The translations under genes and the position numbers were made by a program. From positions 186,001-250,000 of the forward strand of contig NZ_JANCNS010000001.1 in NCBI RefSeq assembly GCF_022570735.2: DNA of 64,000 nt. The letters are read 5' to 3'. Below are positions 55,582 to 64,000 of the stretch, piece by piece. The notes beneath the pieces are model-generated. The model made no database searches and was not told the DNA's origin. It was given only the letters and a program-made list of their open reading frames with translations. How positions within the stretch are numbered: position 1 is the stretch's first letter; every line of letters starts with the position of its first letter. Origin of the DNA: Christiangramia oceanisediminis (GTDB lineage: Bacteria > Bacteroidota > Bacteroidia > Flavobacteriales > Flavobacteriaceae).

Positions 55582-58500
55582 TTAAATTTTAATATTCAGT
55601 CCTATGGTATAAATGGCTGGTATAGGATAGGTTTGTCTATCCACTCCGTTTGGTACTTCCGGGTTAAAACCGTTGTAATCGAAGAAAGTAAATGGTCTTT
55701 CTGCAGTGAAATACAATCTGGTGGTTGGAAGTCCATCACTTTGGATAGTATATGCAAATTGCATATTTTGAATTCTAAAGAAATCACCATCTTCTACCCA
55801 GAAATTACTCAAACGCTGGTTCCAGGCTTTTCTTAACCCGGCAGAAGAAGGATAGCTATTACTTGTTCCTTCACCATGCCACCTGTTAATTGCCAGATCA
55901 GCATCCATATTAGTATCACTGGTAAATATGATTTCTCCTCTTTTTCTGTTCAAAATCTTGTTACCGGCCTGTCCGTAAAAGTTCATTGAAAAGTCAAAAC
56001 CTTTATAAGACATTGCGATATTACCTCCATAGGTGATCTTTGGTAGGAATGAACCAAGGTAAACCCTATCCTCATCGGTAATCATATTATCTCCATTCTG
56101 ATCTCTATAGATAAGATCACCCGGAACCAGATTATTGGCAACGGCTACCGGATCGGCATCGATCTGAGCCTGATTCTGGTAAACACCAATTCTTTCATAT
56201 CCGTAAAAGGAGAAAAGCGCTTCACCAACCTCAGTTCTTTGACGAAATTCGGCAGAACCTGCATCCAGATAACCTCTTTCGTCTTCAATCCTGGTGGCTT
56301 CGTTCTTTAAAGTAGTGAAGTTACCTCCTACGCTGTAGGTGAAATCTTCACCGATATTGTCAGACCAATTAAGATTTAGTTCCAATCCCTGGTTCCTTAT
56401 CGTACCAGAGTTCCTATCAATGCTTCTGTTTATAATTGGAATGAAGACCGGTAGAATGGCATCTTCTGTATCTCTGATATAATAGTCTGCATTCACTGAC
56501 AATCTGTTATTTAAAGTCTCAATATCCATACCGAAGTTGAATTCTTCGATCACTTCCCAGGTGTTATTGGAAAATACACTGGTAGAAGTAATTCCGGATC
56601 TTGGTTGATCTCCAATTGTGGTGGTAATTACGTTAATAGTATTAGAACCAGAACTTGCCGCGACATTATCATTACCTAATTTCCCCCAGCTGGCACGGAA
56701 CTTTAGAAAATCGAATATTCCATTATCTTCCATAAATGATTCTTCTGAAAGTACCCAACCAAGACCAACAGATGGGAAATAGCCCCATGGATCCCTGGTA
56801 AACTTAGACGAACCATCGGCCCTGAAGGTTCCGTAAAGAAGATATCTGTCATCGAAGTTATAAGAAACCCGTCCAAAATAGGATATACCATAGAATCTTC
56901 TTCCAATCTCGCTCACATTGTTCGCGAAGGAATCAGGATCGGCAAAATCCAGGTATCTACTAGATTCGAGGCTAATCCCTGCTATATCCTGTCCTGTAGC
57001 CCTAAATAAATTAGAAGCTTCATCACGATACGAATGCCCTAACATAACGGTTAGATCATGCTGACCAAATTCATCATCATAGGTAAGAATATTATCCCAG
57101 TATTGATTCGAAAATGTATTATTAGCCCTGGTAATCGACGAGATTCGCTCAAAGTTATTGCCTAATGTATATGGTAAGTTTACATACCTCTCTTCAAAGG
57201 CAGAAAGGTTATGACTATAAGTAGTTTTGAAATCAAGTTTATCGGGAATGATATCGTACTGTAAATACAGTGTATTCAGCAACTTTCTAATCTTCTGCCT
57301 GTTCTCATTGTAAGAAAGATCCTGGAAAGGGTTCTGAGTTCCCCTATACCCAAGAATCTGCGCATTAGAATAGCGAATTGGTGCGGCCTGAGTATTTAAA
57401 GAATCGATCACTGGCATTAGCGGTACTGCGAAATAGGCCCTGAACCATGCTCCGTTTTCAGGCGTGTATTTAGTTGCATTACTGAAAACAGAGTTCACAC
57501 CAGCTTTGAAACGATCAGAGATATCCACATCTACTTTCGAACGAATGTTGAATCGTTCATACTCATTCTTCATGTCCAGGATACCTTCCTGTTCGAAAAA
57601 GTTGGTTCCAAGTGAATAAGTAACACTTTCACCACCCCCGCTAACACCCAAGCTATGGCTTTGGATTAGACCGTCTCGTAGGATTTCCTTATACCAATCT
57701 GTATTAACGGCTGGAATATTCGGGTTGATCCTGCTTCTTCCATAACGCTGCATAGCGTTCAACACGAACTGAGCATCGGCAGCTGAACCAGATTCCCTTG
57801 CCATTGTCACGAATTGCTCGGTATTGGCAAGTTTTACAACATTCTGAGCTCTTTGGATACCGGTATAACTATCGATTTCAAATTGTGGCTTCTGGTTTTT
57901 CCTACCAGATTTAGTTTCAATGATCACAACACCATTTGCGGCACGCACACCATAAATGGCAGAAGAGGAAGCATCTTTTAATACGTTAATAGATTTGATG
58001 TCCTTAGTATTAAGGAAGTCAATATTATCGTATAGAGTACCGTCAACCACATACAGAACATTTGTGGCATCCTGGTAAGTTCCCAGACCACGTACTCTAA
58101 CCGTTGGCGATTCTCCCGGAGAACCTGCACTTACGATCTGTACACCAGAAACCTTTCCTTGCAGTGACTGCATTACGTTGGCTGTTGGTGTTTTCTCAAT
58201 TTCCTCGGCATCCACAGTGGCAATAGACCCGGTTAGGTCTCTCTTCTTCTGAGTACCATAACCAACAACCACTACCTCTTCTAATTGACTGGAATCTTCC
58301 TGCAGCTGGATCGTATAATCCGAACTGGTGGTAACTTCAACTTCCTGGGCAGTAAAACCTAGAAAGGTTACCCTAAAGGTATCTCCAACCTCCACATTTT
58401 CCAGACTAAAATTTCCGTCGAAGTCGGTCACGTCATAAATCTCCTTACCTACAACCTTAACTTCGGCTCCTGGTAAAGGAACATCATTGGCATCGGTTAC

Positions 58501-58590
58501 AACACCATTAATAGTTTTTGCCTGCTGGGCATGTCCAAGACCTATCGAGGCCATGAAAATCATGCAGGCGAAGAATAATTTTAATTTCAT
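55582..58590 (-). CDS. susC: SusC/RagA-family TonB-dependent outer-membrane oligosaccharide transporter
   Basis: 1002 residues. Signal peptide ending LGHAQQ, N-terminal carboxypeptidase-D-regulatory-like domain (about 27-95, GVVTDANDVPLPGAEVKVVG), TonB box region (EEVVVVGYGTQKKRDLTGS), plug domain (about 125-235, VMQSLQGKVSGVQI ... YGVRAANGVVIIETK) and a 22-strand barrel to the C-terminus. It imports glycan oligosaccharides with energy from TonB. First gene of the PUL, with a promoter and a motif cluster directly upstream. The cargo is inferred from the downstream GH144/GH3 enzymes. Confidence 0.96.
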   Translation of the reverse strand: MKLKLFFACMIFMASIGLGHAQQAKTINGVVTDANDVPLPGAEVKVVGKEIYDVTDFDGNFSLENVEVGDTFRVTFLGFTAQEVEVTTSSDYTIQLQEDSSQLEEVVVVGYGTQKKRDLTGSIATVDAEEIEKTPTANVMQSLQGKVSGVQIVSAGSPGESPTVRVRGLGTYQDATNVLYVVDGTLYDNIDFLNTKDIKSINVLKDASSSAIYGVRAANGVVIIETKSGRKNQKPQFEIDSYTGIQRAQNVVKLANTEQFVTMARESGSAADAQFVLNAMQRYGRSRINPNIPAVNTDWYKEILRDGLIQSHSLGVSGGGESVTYSLGTNFFEQEGILDMKNEYERFNIRSKVDVDISDRFKAGVNSVFSNATKYTPENGAWFRAYFAVPLMPVIDSLNTQAAPIRYSNAQILGYRGTQNPFQDLSYNENRQKIRKLLNTLYLQYDIIPDKLDFKTTYSHNLSAFEERYVNLPYTLGNNFERISSITRANNTFSNQYWDNILTYDDEFGQHDLTVMLGHSYRDEASNLFRATGQDIAGISLESSRYLDFADPDSFANNVSEIGRRFYGISYFGRVSYNFDDRYLLYGTFRADGSSKFTRDPWGYFPSVGLGWVLSEESFMEDNGIFDFLKFRASWGKLGNDNVAASSGSNTINVITTTIGDQPRSGITSTSVFSNNTWEVIEEFNFGMDIETLNNRLSVNADYYIRDTEDAILPVFIPIINRSIDRNSGTIRNQGLELNLNWSDNIGEDFTYSVGGNFTTLKNEATRIEDERGYLDAGSAEFRQRTEVGEALFSFYGYERIGVYQNQAQIDADPVAVANNLVPGDLIYRDQNGDNMITDEDRVYLGSFLPKITYGGNIAMSYKGFDFSMNFYGQAGNKILNRKRGEIIFTSDTNMDADLAINRWHGEGTSNSYPSSAGLRKAWNQRLSNFWVEDGDFFRIQNMQFAYTIQSDGLPTTRLYFTAERPFTFFDYNGFNPEVPNGVDRQTYPIPAIYTIGLNIKI

Positions 58591-58621
58591 ACTCGTTGGG
58601 TGTTTTGCTTAAATTGTTACT

Positions 58622-58654
58622 GAAAGATACGGCCAATGGCCAATTTTACGCAAA
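58622..58654 (-). promoter_or_regulatory. Promoter of the PUL (susC), -7 TATCTTTC and -33 TTTG
   Basis: On the minus strand TTTG (58654-58651) and TATCTTTC (58629-58622) are separated by 21 nt, close to the Bacteroidota -33/-7 consensus; the last base of the -7 box is off consensus, as often seen at activator-dependent promoters. The spacer contains the near-palindrome GGCCAATGGCC (58631-58641). Predicted leader is about 25 nt. Confidence 0.55.
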
Positions 58655-58655
58655 C

Positions 58656-58780
58656 GTTGTAGTACACAACTACTACTACAAACTAAAAAGATTCTTAAAT
58701 AGCTGTTTTACAATATATTAAATATTTTTTGAAGTACCATTTTAAGATAAATTTAAAATGGTGATGTAGTGTTGTAGTAG
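58656..58780. promoter_or_regulatory. Cluster of TTGTAGTA motifs upstream of the susC promoter (candidate activator site)
   Basis: Inverted copies TTGTAGTA (58657-58664) and TACTACAA (58674-58681), with extra TAC triplets between them, abut the -33 element. A direct pair of related copies, TGTAGT (58765) and TTGTAGTA (58772-58779), lies about 100 bp further upstream. The motif is distinct from the AT-rich surroundings and sits where a LuxR-type activator would bind. Confidence 0.5.
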
Positions 58781-58817
58781 TGTTATTTTAGAAAATTTTC
58801 ACTTCAATTTTAAGAAT

Positions 58818-61553
58818 CTAAAAATTCTTGATTAAGAATTTTGTTAAATTCACATTGCTATCGAGTCGCATTTTCTTCCTTAAACGATAACGATGTACTT
58901 CAACTCCTCGAACTGAAATACCCATTAAAGGAGCTATCTCTTTGGAACTTAAATTCATTTTTAAATAAGAGCATAGCTTAAGATCCTTATTGGTTAATTT
59001 TGGATATTGATCCAGGACTTCCTTAAAAAAGTCTTCGTGAACCTCATTAAAGTTAGTTTCGAAAACCTTCCACTCGTCCTTATTCTTAACCGCCGTATTT
59101 ATTTTATTCATGATATGCTTTAACCGAAATTGATTGGAGAACCTGCTTTTATCCTTGTTCAATTCATTTTGTATCTCCATAAGCACTTCATTCTTTTTGG
59201 CCGCCATCATAGTGGTATTAGCCAGTTCCTTCCGCTTTAAGTCGATTTCATTCATCAAACGCTCCTTTTCGATCCTATTCAGTCTCTCAGTATGCTCCTG
59301 TTCAAATTTCTCTTCGAGTTGAAGTTGATGTTTTTGCAGTTTTTGCTGGTTAAACCAGTACAATAAATAAACAATACCAATTATGATCAAGCCGTAAAGC
59401 AACTTCATCCAAAATGATAAATACCAGGGTGGAGCGATACTGAAATCAAGACTTGCCGTAGTTAACTGCCCGGGTTCACTCCCAATGGCCTTTAAAGTTA
59501 GATGATAGTCGCCATGTCCAAGATTTTGGAAATTAAGGCTCCCGTCCTGAACAGTTCCGTTTAAATCATCTTCACCAGTTAATGCATATTCAAGATCTAC
59601 CGCATCTGAGACCGGCAATCCAACCTTCAAACTGATATTTCTTGAATGTTTATAAGGAATAACCAAATCATCATCTATAGAATACCGGATTCTTTCATCC
59701 AATAGCTCTTTTATGATCGGCGTACTTATCCAGACATTCTCTTTACTTCTTTTTAATTGATTAAGGTTGATCCTGGCAAAACCATCATTAAGGGTAATCA
59801 AGGAAATGGAATCGTTAATTGGAATATAATTTTCATTGGACTTTACAAGTCTCTGGTTAAGTTCCTCTCCGGTTATCCTTATCTCTTTATCATCCAGATC
59901 TGTAATCACTATGGAGCCATCTTCAGAATCAACAAAAACAAAGCGATCATTTTTATGAATTAACCTATTAAAGTGGTAAGCAGAGAGTTCTTTAAATTCT
60001 TCAAAACTGTCTTTGAATGAATTATAAACAAACCATCGATCGGCTACGTATGCCATAATTTGATTATTCACCTTGTACACCCTGGAGTTAAAATTCGCAT
60101 TATCTGCAAGGGGTTCAATTTTATCAACCTTTACGTTGTTAAGATCACTAAGATCGAGACGGTAAATCCCTTCATAAGGATGAGCCGCCCATGCGGTTTT
60201 AGGGTTTTCGAATACGATTTGCTTTACCGGAAAATTAACGGTATTCAATTCATTAAGTTCTCCAGTCCCGGGATGATACAAACTAATACCGGTGTAATGA
60301 CCTATCACTAAACGATCGTCTTCAGGCATTTTCTTAACAGTAAAACTACCTGTATGATTATCAATAGGAATGAAGGAACCTCCCTGGATTTTAAATAAAC
60401 CCGTATTATGATTAGCATATAAGACTTCATCTATTAATTCAAGGTTCCAGGTGTGGTCCTCGGCATTTTCGATTAGGTTAAGATTGCCGTCTTTAAACTG
60501 GTATACCCCTGTATTGCTGGCGAGGTAAATATCGTCCTGGAAGATTTCGAGGTCGTAAACCGCTCCAAGCTCACCAGAATTATTGGTATAAAATTTAAAT
60601 GGAGATTTAAGATCTATCATATCCACCCCTTTATCCAGGGCTAGCCAGAGTTTTTCCCGGGCGTATTTCAATCCCAGGACGGTGTTGTTTTGCAGGCCTG
60701 AAGTTCTGTTATAAACCTGGAACTCATCTGTTGAAAGATCAAAATGGATTATACCATTTTTTATAGTAGCCAGAACCAGTTCGTTTTCTGAAATAACTTC
60801 CATATGGTTAAGTTCATTCTTAACCAGCAACTCGTTTAGTTCTTCATTCCAGAATTTTTGTAGTTCACCATTTTCATAGACAAAAAGAACCTCCTTCCCA
60901 GCAATAAATAATTTCTCGCCAATAGCTTCAAGATCCACGATATTCATATTCAATATGGGTGATAAGTCTCCCGGCAATTCATTTATATTAGCTTCTGAAT
61001 CCAGATAGGCAAGCCCTTTGTTTCTGGGAGCGATTATCAATTTATCCTGGAATATCCCAAAGGCCGTAGAAACAACCTCTTTAATCCTTTCGATCTTATT
61101 GTCAGAATATCTGAACACCCCTCCAAAAGACCTAAAATAAATATCATCCTTATAGGAGGTGATCTCCCAGAACTCATCGTTTTGCAGGTCGAGATCTTTC
61201 AATAACCCGGAAAGAGAGATATAATTGAGGCATCCTTCTGGCATATGTTCCCAGTATCCAAATTCCTTGTACGATCCGGTAAAAATCTTCCCCTTGAATG
61301 GATAGACCGATCTTATTATTGACTGACTTTCCAACGGATATAGATTCCAGTTAAATCCGTCATAAACTAATAAACCCTGATTGTTCGCGGTATATACAAT
61401 GCCTCTATCATCGATAGAAATATCCCAGTTCTGGCTGGCGCCTGAATATTCTGCCGGAGAATAGTTTTGTATAGGTGGAACTAATTCCTGTGCAGAAACC
61501 ATCAACATATTCAAACACAGTAAAATCAGTATCTTAGGAGTTTTAAATTCCAT
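58818..61553 (-). CDS. Transmembrane one-component regulator: sensor propeller, Y_Y_Y domain, LuxR-type HTH
   Basis: 911 residues. Signal peptide ending VSAQ, a periplasmic beta-propeller of two-component-regulator-propeller repeats (about 25-600), a Y_Y_Y immunoglobulin-like domain (about 620-705), one transmembrane helix (about 712-733), a coiled coil (about 735-800) and a C-terminal LuxR/GerE helix-turn-helix (about 845-911, KLTNKDLKLCSYLKMNLSSKEIA ... RGVEVHRYRLRKKM). There is no histidine kinase or receiver domain, so binding of an oligosaccharide outside would have to be passed straight to the DNA-binding domain inside. It is encoded directly upstream of susC on the same strand and divergent from the sulfatase, so it is the likely regulator of both. 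Confidence 0.88.
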   Translation of the reverse strand: MEFKTPKILILLCLNMLMVSAQELVPPIQNYSPAEYSGASQNWDISIDDRGIVYTANNQGLLVYDGFNWNLYPLESQSIIRSVYPFKGKIFTGSYKEFGYWEHMPEGCLNYISLSGLLKDLDLQNDEFWEITSYKDDIYFRSFGGVFRYSDNKIERIKEVVSTAFGIFQDKLIIAPRNKGLAYLDSEANINELPGDLSPILNMNIVDLEAIGEKLFIAGKEVLFVYENGELQKFWNEELNELLVKNELNHMEVISENELVLATIKNGIIHFDLSTDEFQVYNRTSGLQNNTVLGLKYAREKLWLALDKGVDMIDLKSPFKFYTNNSGELGAVYDLEIFQDDIYLASNTGVYQFKDGNLNLIENAEDHTWNLELIDEVLYANHNTGLFKIQGGSFIPIDNHTGSFTVKKMPEDDRLVIGHYTGISLYHPGTGELNELNTVNFPVKQIVFENPKTAWAAHPYEGIYRLDLSDLNNVKVDKIEPLADNANFNSRVYKVNNQIMAYVADRWFVYNSFKDSFEEFKELSAYHFNRLIHKNDRFVFVDSEDGSIVITDLDDKEIRITGEELNQRLVKSNENYIPINDSISLITLNDGFARINLNQLKRSKENVWISTPIIKELLDERIRYSIDDDLVIPYKHSRNISLKVGLPVSDAVDLEYALTGEDDLNGTVQDGSLNFQNLGHGDYHLTLKAIGSEPGQLTTASLDFSIAPPWYLSFWMKLLYGLIIIGIVYLLYWFNQQKLQKHQLQLEEKFEQEHTERLNRIEKERLMNEIDLKRKELANTTMMAAKKNEVLMEIQNELNKDKSRFSNQFRLKHIMNKINTAVKNKDEWKVFETNFNEVHEDFFKEVLDQYPKLTNKDLKLCSYLKMNLSSKEIAPLMGISVRGVEVHRYRLRKKMRLDSNVNLTKFLIKNF

Positions 61554-61644
61554 AATGTATATCTAGTTGTGCAAGTATTGAGCAGGCGAAAAGTTACAAT
61601 TTATTGGGAAAACTTTGTATTTTTCAACCTTTAAATAATCGACC

Positions 61645-63342
61645 ATGAACAAATCCACGCTATTGATCAAAAATTTCCTTTTCCTGTTTTTTGTCTCCTC
61701 GCTGTTCCTTGCCTGCAATCAGAACAAAAATGAAAAAGAGGAAGATCCAAAACCCAAAAGACCTAACATTGTTTTTATCATGGCTGATGATCACGCTGAA
61801 CAGGCAATTAGTGCGTATGGTCACCCAATCAGCAAACTTGCACCAACTCCTAATATTGATCGCATTGCCGAAAATGGTGCAAGATTCATCAATAATTTCA
61901 ATACCAATTCTATTTGCGGCCCCAGCAGAGCGGTCATTCTTACGGGAAAATTTAGTCACGTAAACGGGTTTAGAATGAACGGTGAGGTATTTGACGGATC
62001 CCAGCCAACTTTGCCAAAATATCTAAAGGAATCTGGTTACCAGACAGCCATAGTAGGTAAATGGCATTTGCATGGGAAACCCCAGGGCTTCGACTACTGG
62101 CACGTTCTGAACGACCAGGGGAATTATTATAATCCGGAATTTATAAAAGACCAGGACACCACCATTATAGAAGGTTATACCACAGATATTATCACCGATA
62201 TGGGTATAGACTGGCTTAGCAATAAACGAGAAAATGAGAAGCCGTTCTTTTTGATGGTTCACCATAAAGCTCCACACCGTAATTGGATGCCTCCAATCAG
62301 GCACATCAATACTTACGACTCAATTGAATTCCCGCTTCCTGAAACCTATTTCGCCAGGCATGAAGGGCAGGTCGCTTCGCAGGAACAATTACAAACGATC
62401 TACGAGGATATGTACGAAGGTCATGACCTCAAGTTAACTGTATCCAAGGGCAGCGATTCGTTAAGACATAACCCATGGACTTCAGACTTTGACCGAATGT
62501 CTAGTGAACAACGAAAAGCCTGGGATGAAGCATACAGGGCTAAAAACGATGCTTTTCATGAAGCAAACCTAACAGGCAGGGAACTCGCCAAATGGAAAGG
62601 TCAGCGTTATTTAAGGGATTATATGGGAACCGTACAGGCAGTAGATGAAGGAGTTGGAAAAATTCTGGATTACCTGGAACAAAATGGACTTACAGAGAAT
62701 ACCATTATAGTATATACAACAGACCAGGGCTTCTACCTTGGTGAAAAAGGTTTCTTTGACAAGCGATTTATGTATGAAGAATCTCTGGCCATGCCTTTAT
62801 TGATTCAGTATCCTCCGGTTATTGAAAAGGGATCAACCGTGGATGCTCTTACTCAAAACCTGGATTTCGCTCCTACCTTTCTGGATTTTGCAGGAGCTAG
62901 AATACCAGAAGAAATGCAGGGTAAATCCCTGAAACCACTCCTAACTCCTGATTCAGAAATCGCTGATGGGGAATTCAGGGACGCAGTTTATTATCATTAT
63001 TATGACTTCCCGGCCTTCCATATGGTGAAAAGGCATTATGGAGTGCGCACGGAACGCTATAAGCTTATTCATTTTTATGACGATATAGACACCTGGGAGC
63101 TTTACGATCTAAAAGAAGATCCTACCGAGGTGAATAATCTCTATGGTGAAGCCGAATACGCCGAAATACAGGAACGCCTTCATTCAAAATTAGATTCGCT
63201 GCAGCAGGTTTATAAAGTAACCGAAGCGGAATTCGAAACCACTCCCGAGGAGAAAGTGGAGCAGGCATATAGAAATTTTGCTCGTCTTGCCGGGGAAGAC
63301 CCCGAGACTTACCCCGAAGAAAAGAAATTCGAGGTAGACTAA
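61645..63342 (+). CDS. Formylglycine-dependent sulfatase, lipoprotein
   Basis: 565 residues. Lipoprotein signal with lipobox FLAC (Cys24). Type I sulfatase fold: metal-binding Asp48-Asp49 in MADDH, the formylglycine motif C-G-P-S-R (Cys91, the C-x-P-S-R form), GKWHLHG, HHKAPHRNW and the late metal site TTDQGFYLGEKGFFDKRFMYEESL. All catalytic positions are intact; maturation needs an anaerobic or FGE-type activating enzyme not seen here. The family removes sulfate esters from glycans, but some formylglycine enzymes cleave phosphodiesters instead. Divergent from the PUL regulator, with only 91 bp between. A weak -7 (TATTTTTC, 61618-61625) precedes it. Confidence 0.9.
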   Translation: MNKSTLLIKNFLFLFFVSSLFLACNQNKNEKEEDPKPKRPNIVFIMADDHAEQAISAYGHPISKLAPTPNIDRIAENGARFINNFNTNSICGPSRAVILTGKFSHVNGFRMNGEVFDGSQPTLPKYLKESGYQTAIVGKWHLHGKPQGFDYWHVLNDQGNYYNPEFIKDQDTTIIEGYTTDIITDMGIDWLSNKRENEKPFFLMVHHKAPHRNWMPPIRHINTYDSIEFPLPETYFARHEGQVASQEQLQTIYEDMYEGHDLKLTVSKGSDSLRHNPWTSDFDRMSSEQRKAWDEAYRAKNDAFHEANLTGRELAKWKGQRYLRDYMGTVQAVDEGVGKILDYLEQNGLTENTIIVYTTDQGFYLGEKGFFDKRFMYEESLAMPLLIQYPPVIEKGSTVDALTQNLDFAPTFLDFAGARIPEEMQGKSLKPLLTPDSEIADGEFRDAVYYHYYDFPAFHMVKRHYGVRTERYKLIHFYDDIDTWELYDLKEDPTEVNNLYGEAEYAEIQERLHSKLDSLQQVYKVTEAEFETTPEEKVEQAYRNFARLAGEDPETYPEEKKFEVD

Positions 63343-63387
63343 ATAAGAGCCTTTAAGTCAATACTTCTTGTAACAGCATTCATCAAC

Positions 63388-63426
63388 ATATTGGAATTTT
63401 TCCTATTTTTGGAAAAATTCCAATAT
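63388..63426. promoter_or_regulatory. Perfect 16-bp inverted repeat spanning the promoter and start codon of the radical SAM gene
   Basis: Arm ATATTGGAATTTTTCC (63388-63403), 7-nt spacer TATTTTT, arm GGAAAAATTCCAATAT (63411-63426). The spacer plus the next G form an exact -7 box TATTTTTG (63404-63411), and the right arm runs into the ATG at 63425. A dimeric repressor bound here would cover the core promoter; as RNA only the right arm would be transcribed, so DNA binding is more likely than a hairpin. Confidence 0.7.
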
Positions 63427-64000
63427 GAATTTTGAAAGGATCAAAGAAAAGCTAAGCATCCTGGCTGATGCTGCCAAATATGATGTTTCCTGCTCCAGCA
63501 GCGGCAGCAAACGAAAGAACACCAATAAAGGCCTTGGAGATTCATCAGGCATGGGCATCTGCCATTCCTATACCCAGGATGGACGATGCGTTTCTCTCCT
63601 AAAGATCCTGCTTACCAATCACTGTATCTTCGATTGCGCCTATTGCGTGACACGCAAAAGCAATGATATTAAAAGAGCCGCTTTCAAGGTTCAGGAAGTG
63701 GTTGACCTTACCATTAGTTTTTACAGGAGAAATTATATCGAAGGTCTCTTTCTAAGTTCAGGAATTTTTAAGGATCCAGATTACACCATGGAACGTCTTA
63801 TCCAGGTGGCCAGGAAATTAAGAGAGGAAGAGAATTTTAACGGCTATATTCACTTAAAGAGCATTCCAGGAGCCAGTGATGAGCTTATGAGGGAAGCCGG
63901 TTTATATGCCGATCGGTTAAGCGTCAATATCGAAGTTCCTACCAGGTCAGGATTAAAACTGCTGGCACCTGATAAAAAACATGAAGATTTCATGAAACCT
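63425..64000 (+). CDS. Putative DNA modification/repair radical SAM protein (3' end outside window)
   Basis: The frame from ATG 63425 is open for 192 codons to the right edge, so the gene is truncated. After MNFERIKEKLSILADAAKYD comes a Cys-containing stretch (SCSSSG...GICHSYTQDGRCVSLLKIL) and the radical SAM cluster motif CIFDCAYC (CxxxCxxC, near residue 69), then a TIM-barrel beginning with GLFLSSGIF, HLKSIPGAS and LSVNIEVPT. This matches the uncharacterised radical SAM family that usually pairs with a DUF4130 uracil-DNA-glycosylase-like partner, the basis for its repair/modification name; that partner would lie beyond the edge. Its promoter is embedded in a long palindrome, which suggests tight, perhaps damage-linked, control. 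Confidence 0.85.
   Translation, partial: MNFERIKEKLSILADAAKYDVSCSSSGSKRKNTNKGLGDSSGMGICHSYTQDGRCVSLLKILLTNHCIFDCAYCVTRKSNDIKRAAFKVQEVVDLTISFYRRNYIEGLFLSSGIFKDPDYTMERLIQVARKLREEENFNGYIHLKSIPGASDELMREAGLYADRLSVNIEVPTRSGLKLLAPDKKHEDFMKP

Overview
The window looks like chromosome from a marine-type member of the Flavobacteriaceae (Bacteroidota), close in gene content to Gramella/Christiangramia. The evidence is a short primary sigma factor without region 1.1, Bacteroidota-type -7 promoters (TAnnTTTG), the ubiE-porT-spoU arrangement, T9SS sorting domains on giant surface proteins, and a SusC/SusD polysaccharide utilisation locus (PUL). The genus is inferred from memory of gene order and protein style, not from a search. 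No stretch longer than 300 bases lacks a gene. I saw no CRISPR array, rRNA operon, insertion sequence or prophage.

Layout. (1) 1-14304: two very large secreted adhesin-like proteins, the first cut by the left edge, both with LamG domains and paralogous C-terminal thirds that end in T9SS sorting domains. (2) 14301-32424: housekeeping block with rsmG, a PLP aminotransferase, trkH-trkA, ubiE, porT, a SpoU methyltransferase, tamL, fbaA, accD, rpsO, pnp, rpoD, a BLUF photosensor, rpe and a YpdA-type reductase. PorT belongs to the machine that would export the two adhesins. (3) 32592-37237: a hypothetical gene, a TolB-propeller/amidohydrolase fusion, tRNA-Arg(UCG) and yqeY. (4) 37342-63342: carbohydrate region. 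A plus-strand operon (esterase, PHP phosphoesterase, GH2) converges on a long minus-strand PUL: susC, susD, a LamG surface glycan-binding protein, three tandem GH144 enzymes, an esterase, GH43 and GH3. A transmembrane LuxR-type regulator and a divergent sulfatase lie just upstream of susC. (5) 63425-64000: start of a radical SAM protein of the putative DNA modification/repair type, behind a striking palindrome.

How the PUL probably works. GH144 is the endo-beta-1,2-glucanase family and GH3 enzymes next to it are typically sophoro-oligosaccharide beta-glucosidases, so the backbone target is most likely a beta-1,2-glucan. The lipoprotein and secreted enzymes would cut it outside or in the periplasm, SusD and the LamG protein would bind it, SusC would import oligosaccharides, and GH3 would release glucose. 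The esterases, PHP phosphoesterase, GH43, GH2 and sulfatase suggest that the natural substrate is substituted or branched. The regulator would sense the sugar through its periplasmic propeller and act at a cluster of TTGTAGTA motifs directly upstream of the susC promoter.

Main unexplained items: the 16-bp-arm palindrome wrapped around the promoter of the radical SAM gene, the susC-upstream motif cluster, a terminator-like hairpin inside the PUL, an 11-codon reading frame translationally overlapping rpoD, and an AccD without any zinc-ribbon cysteines.
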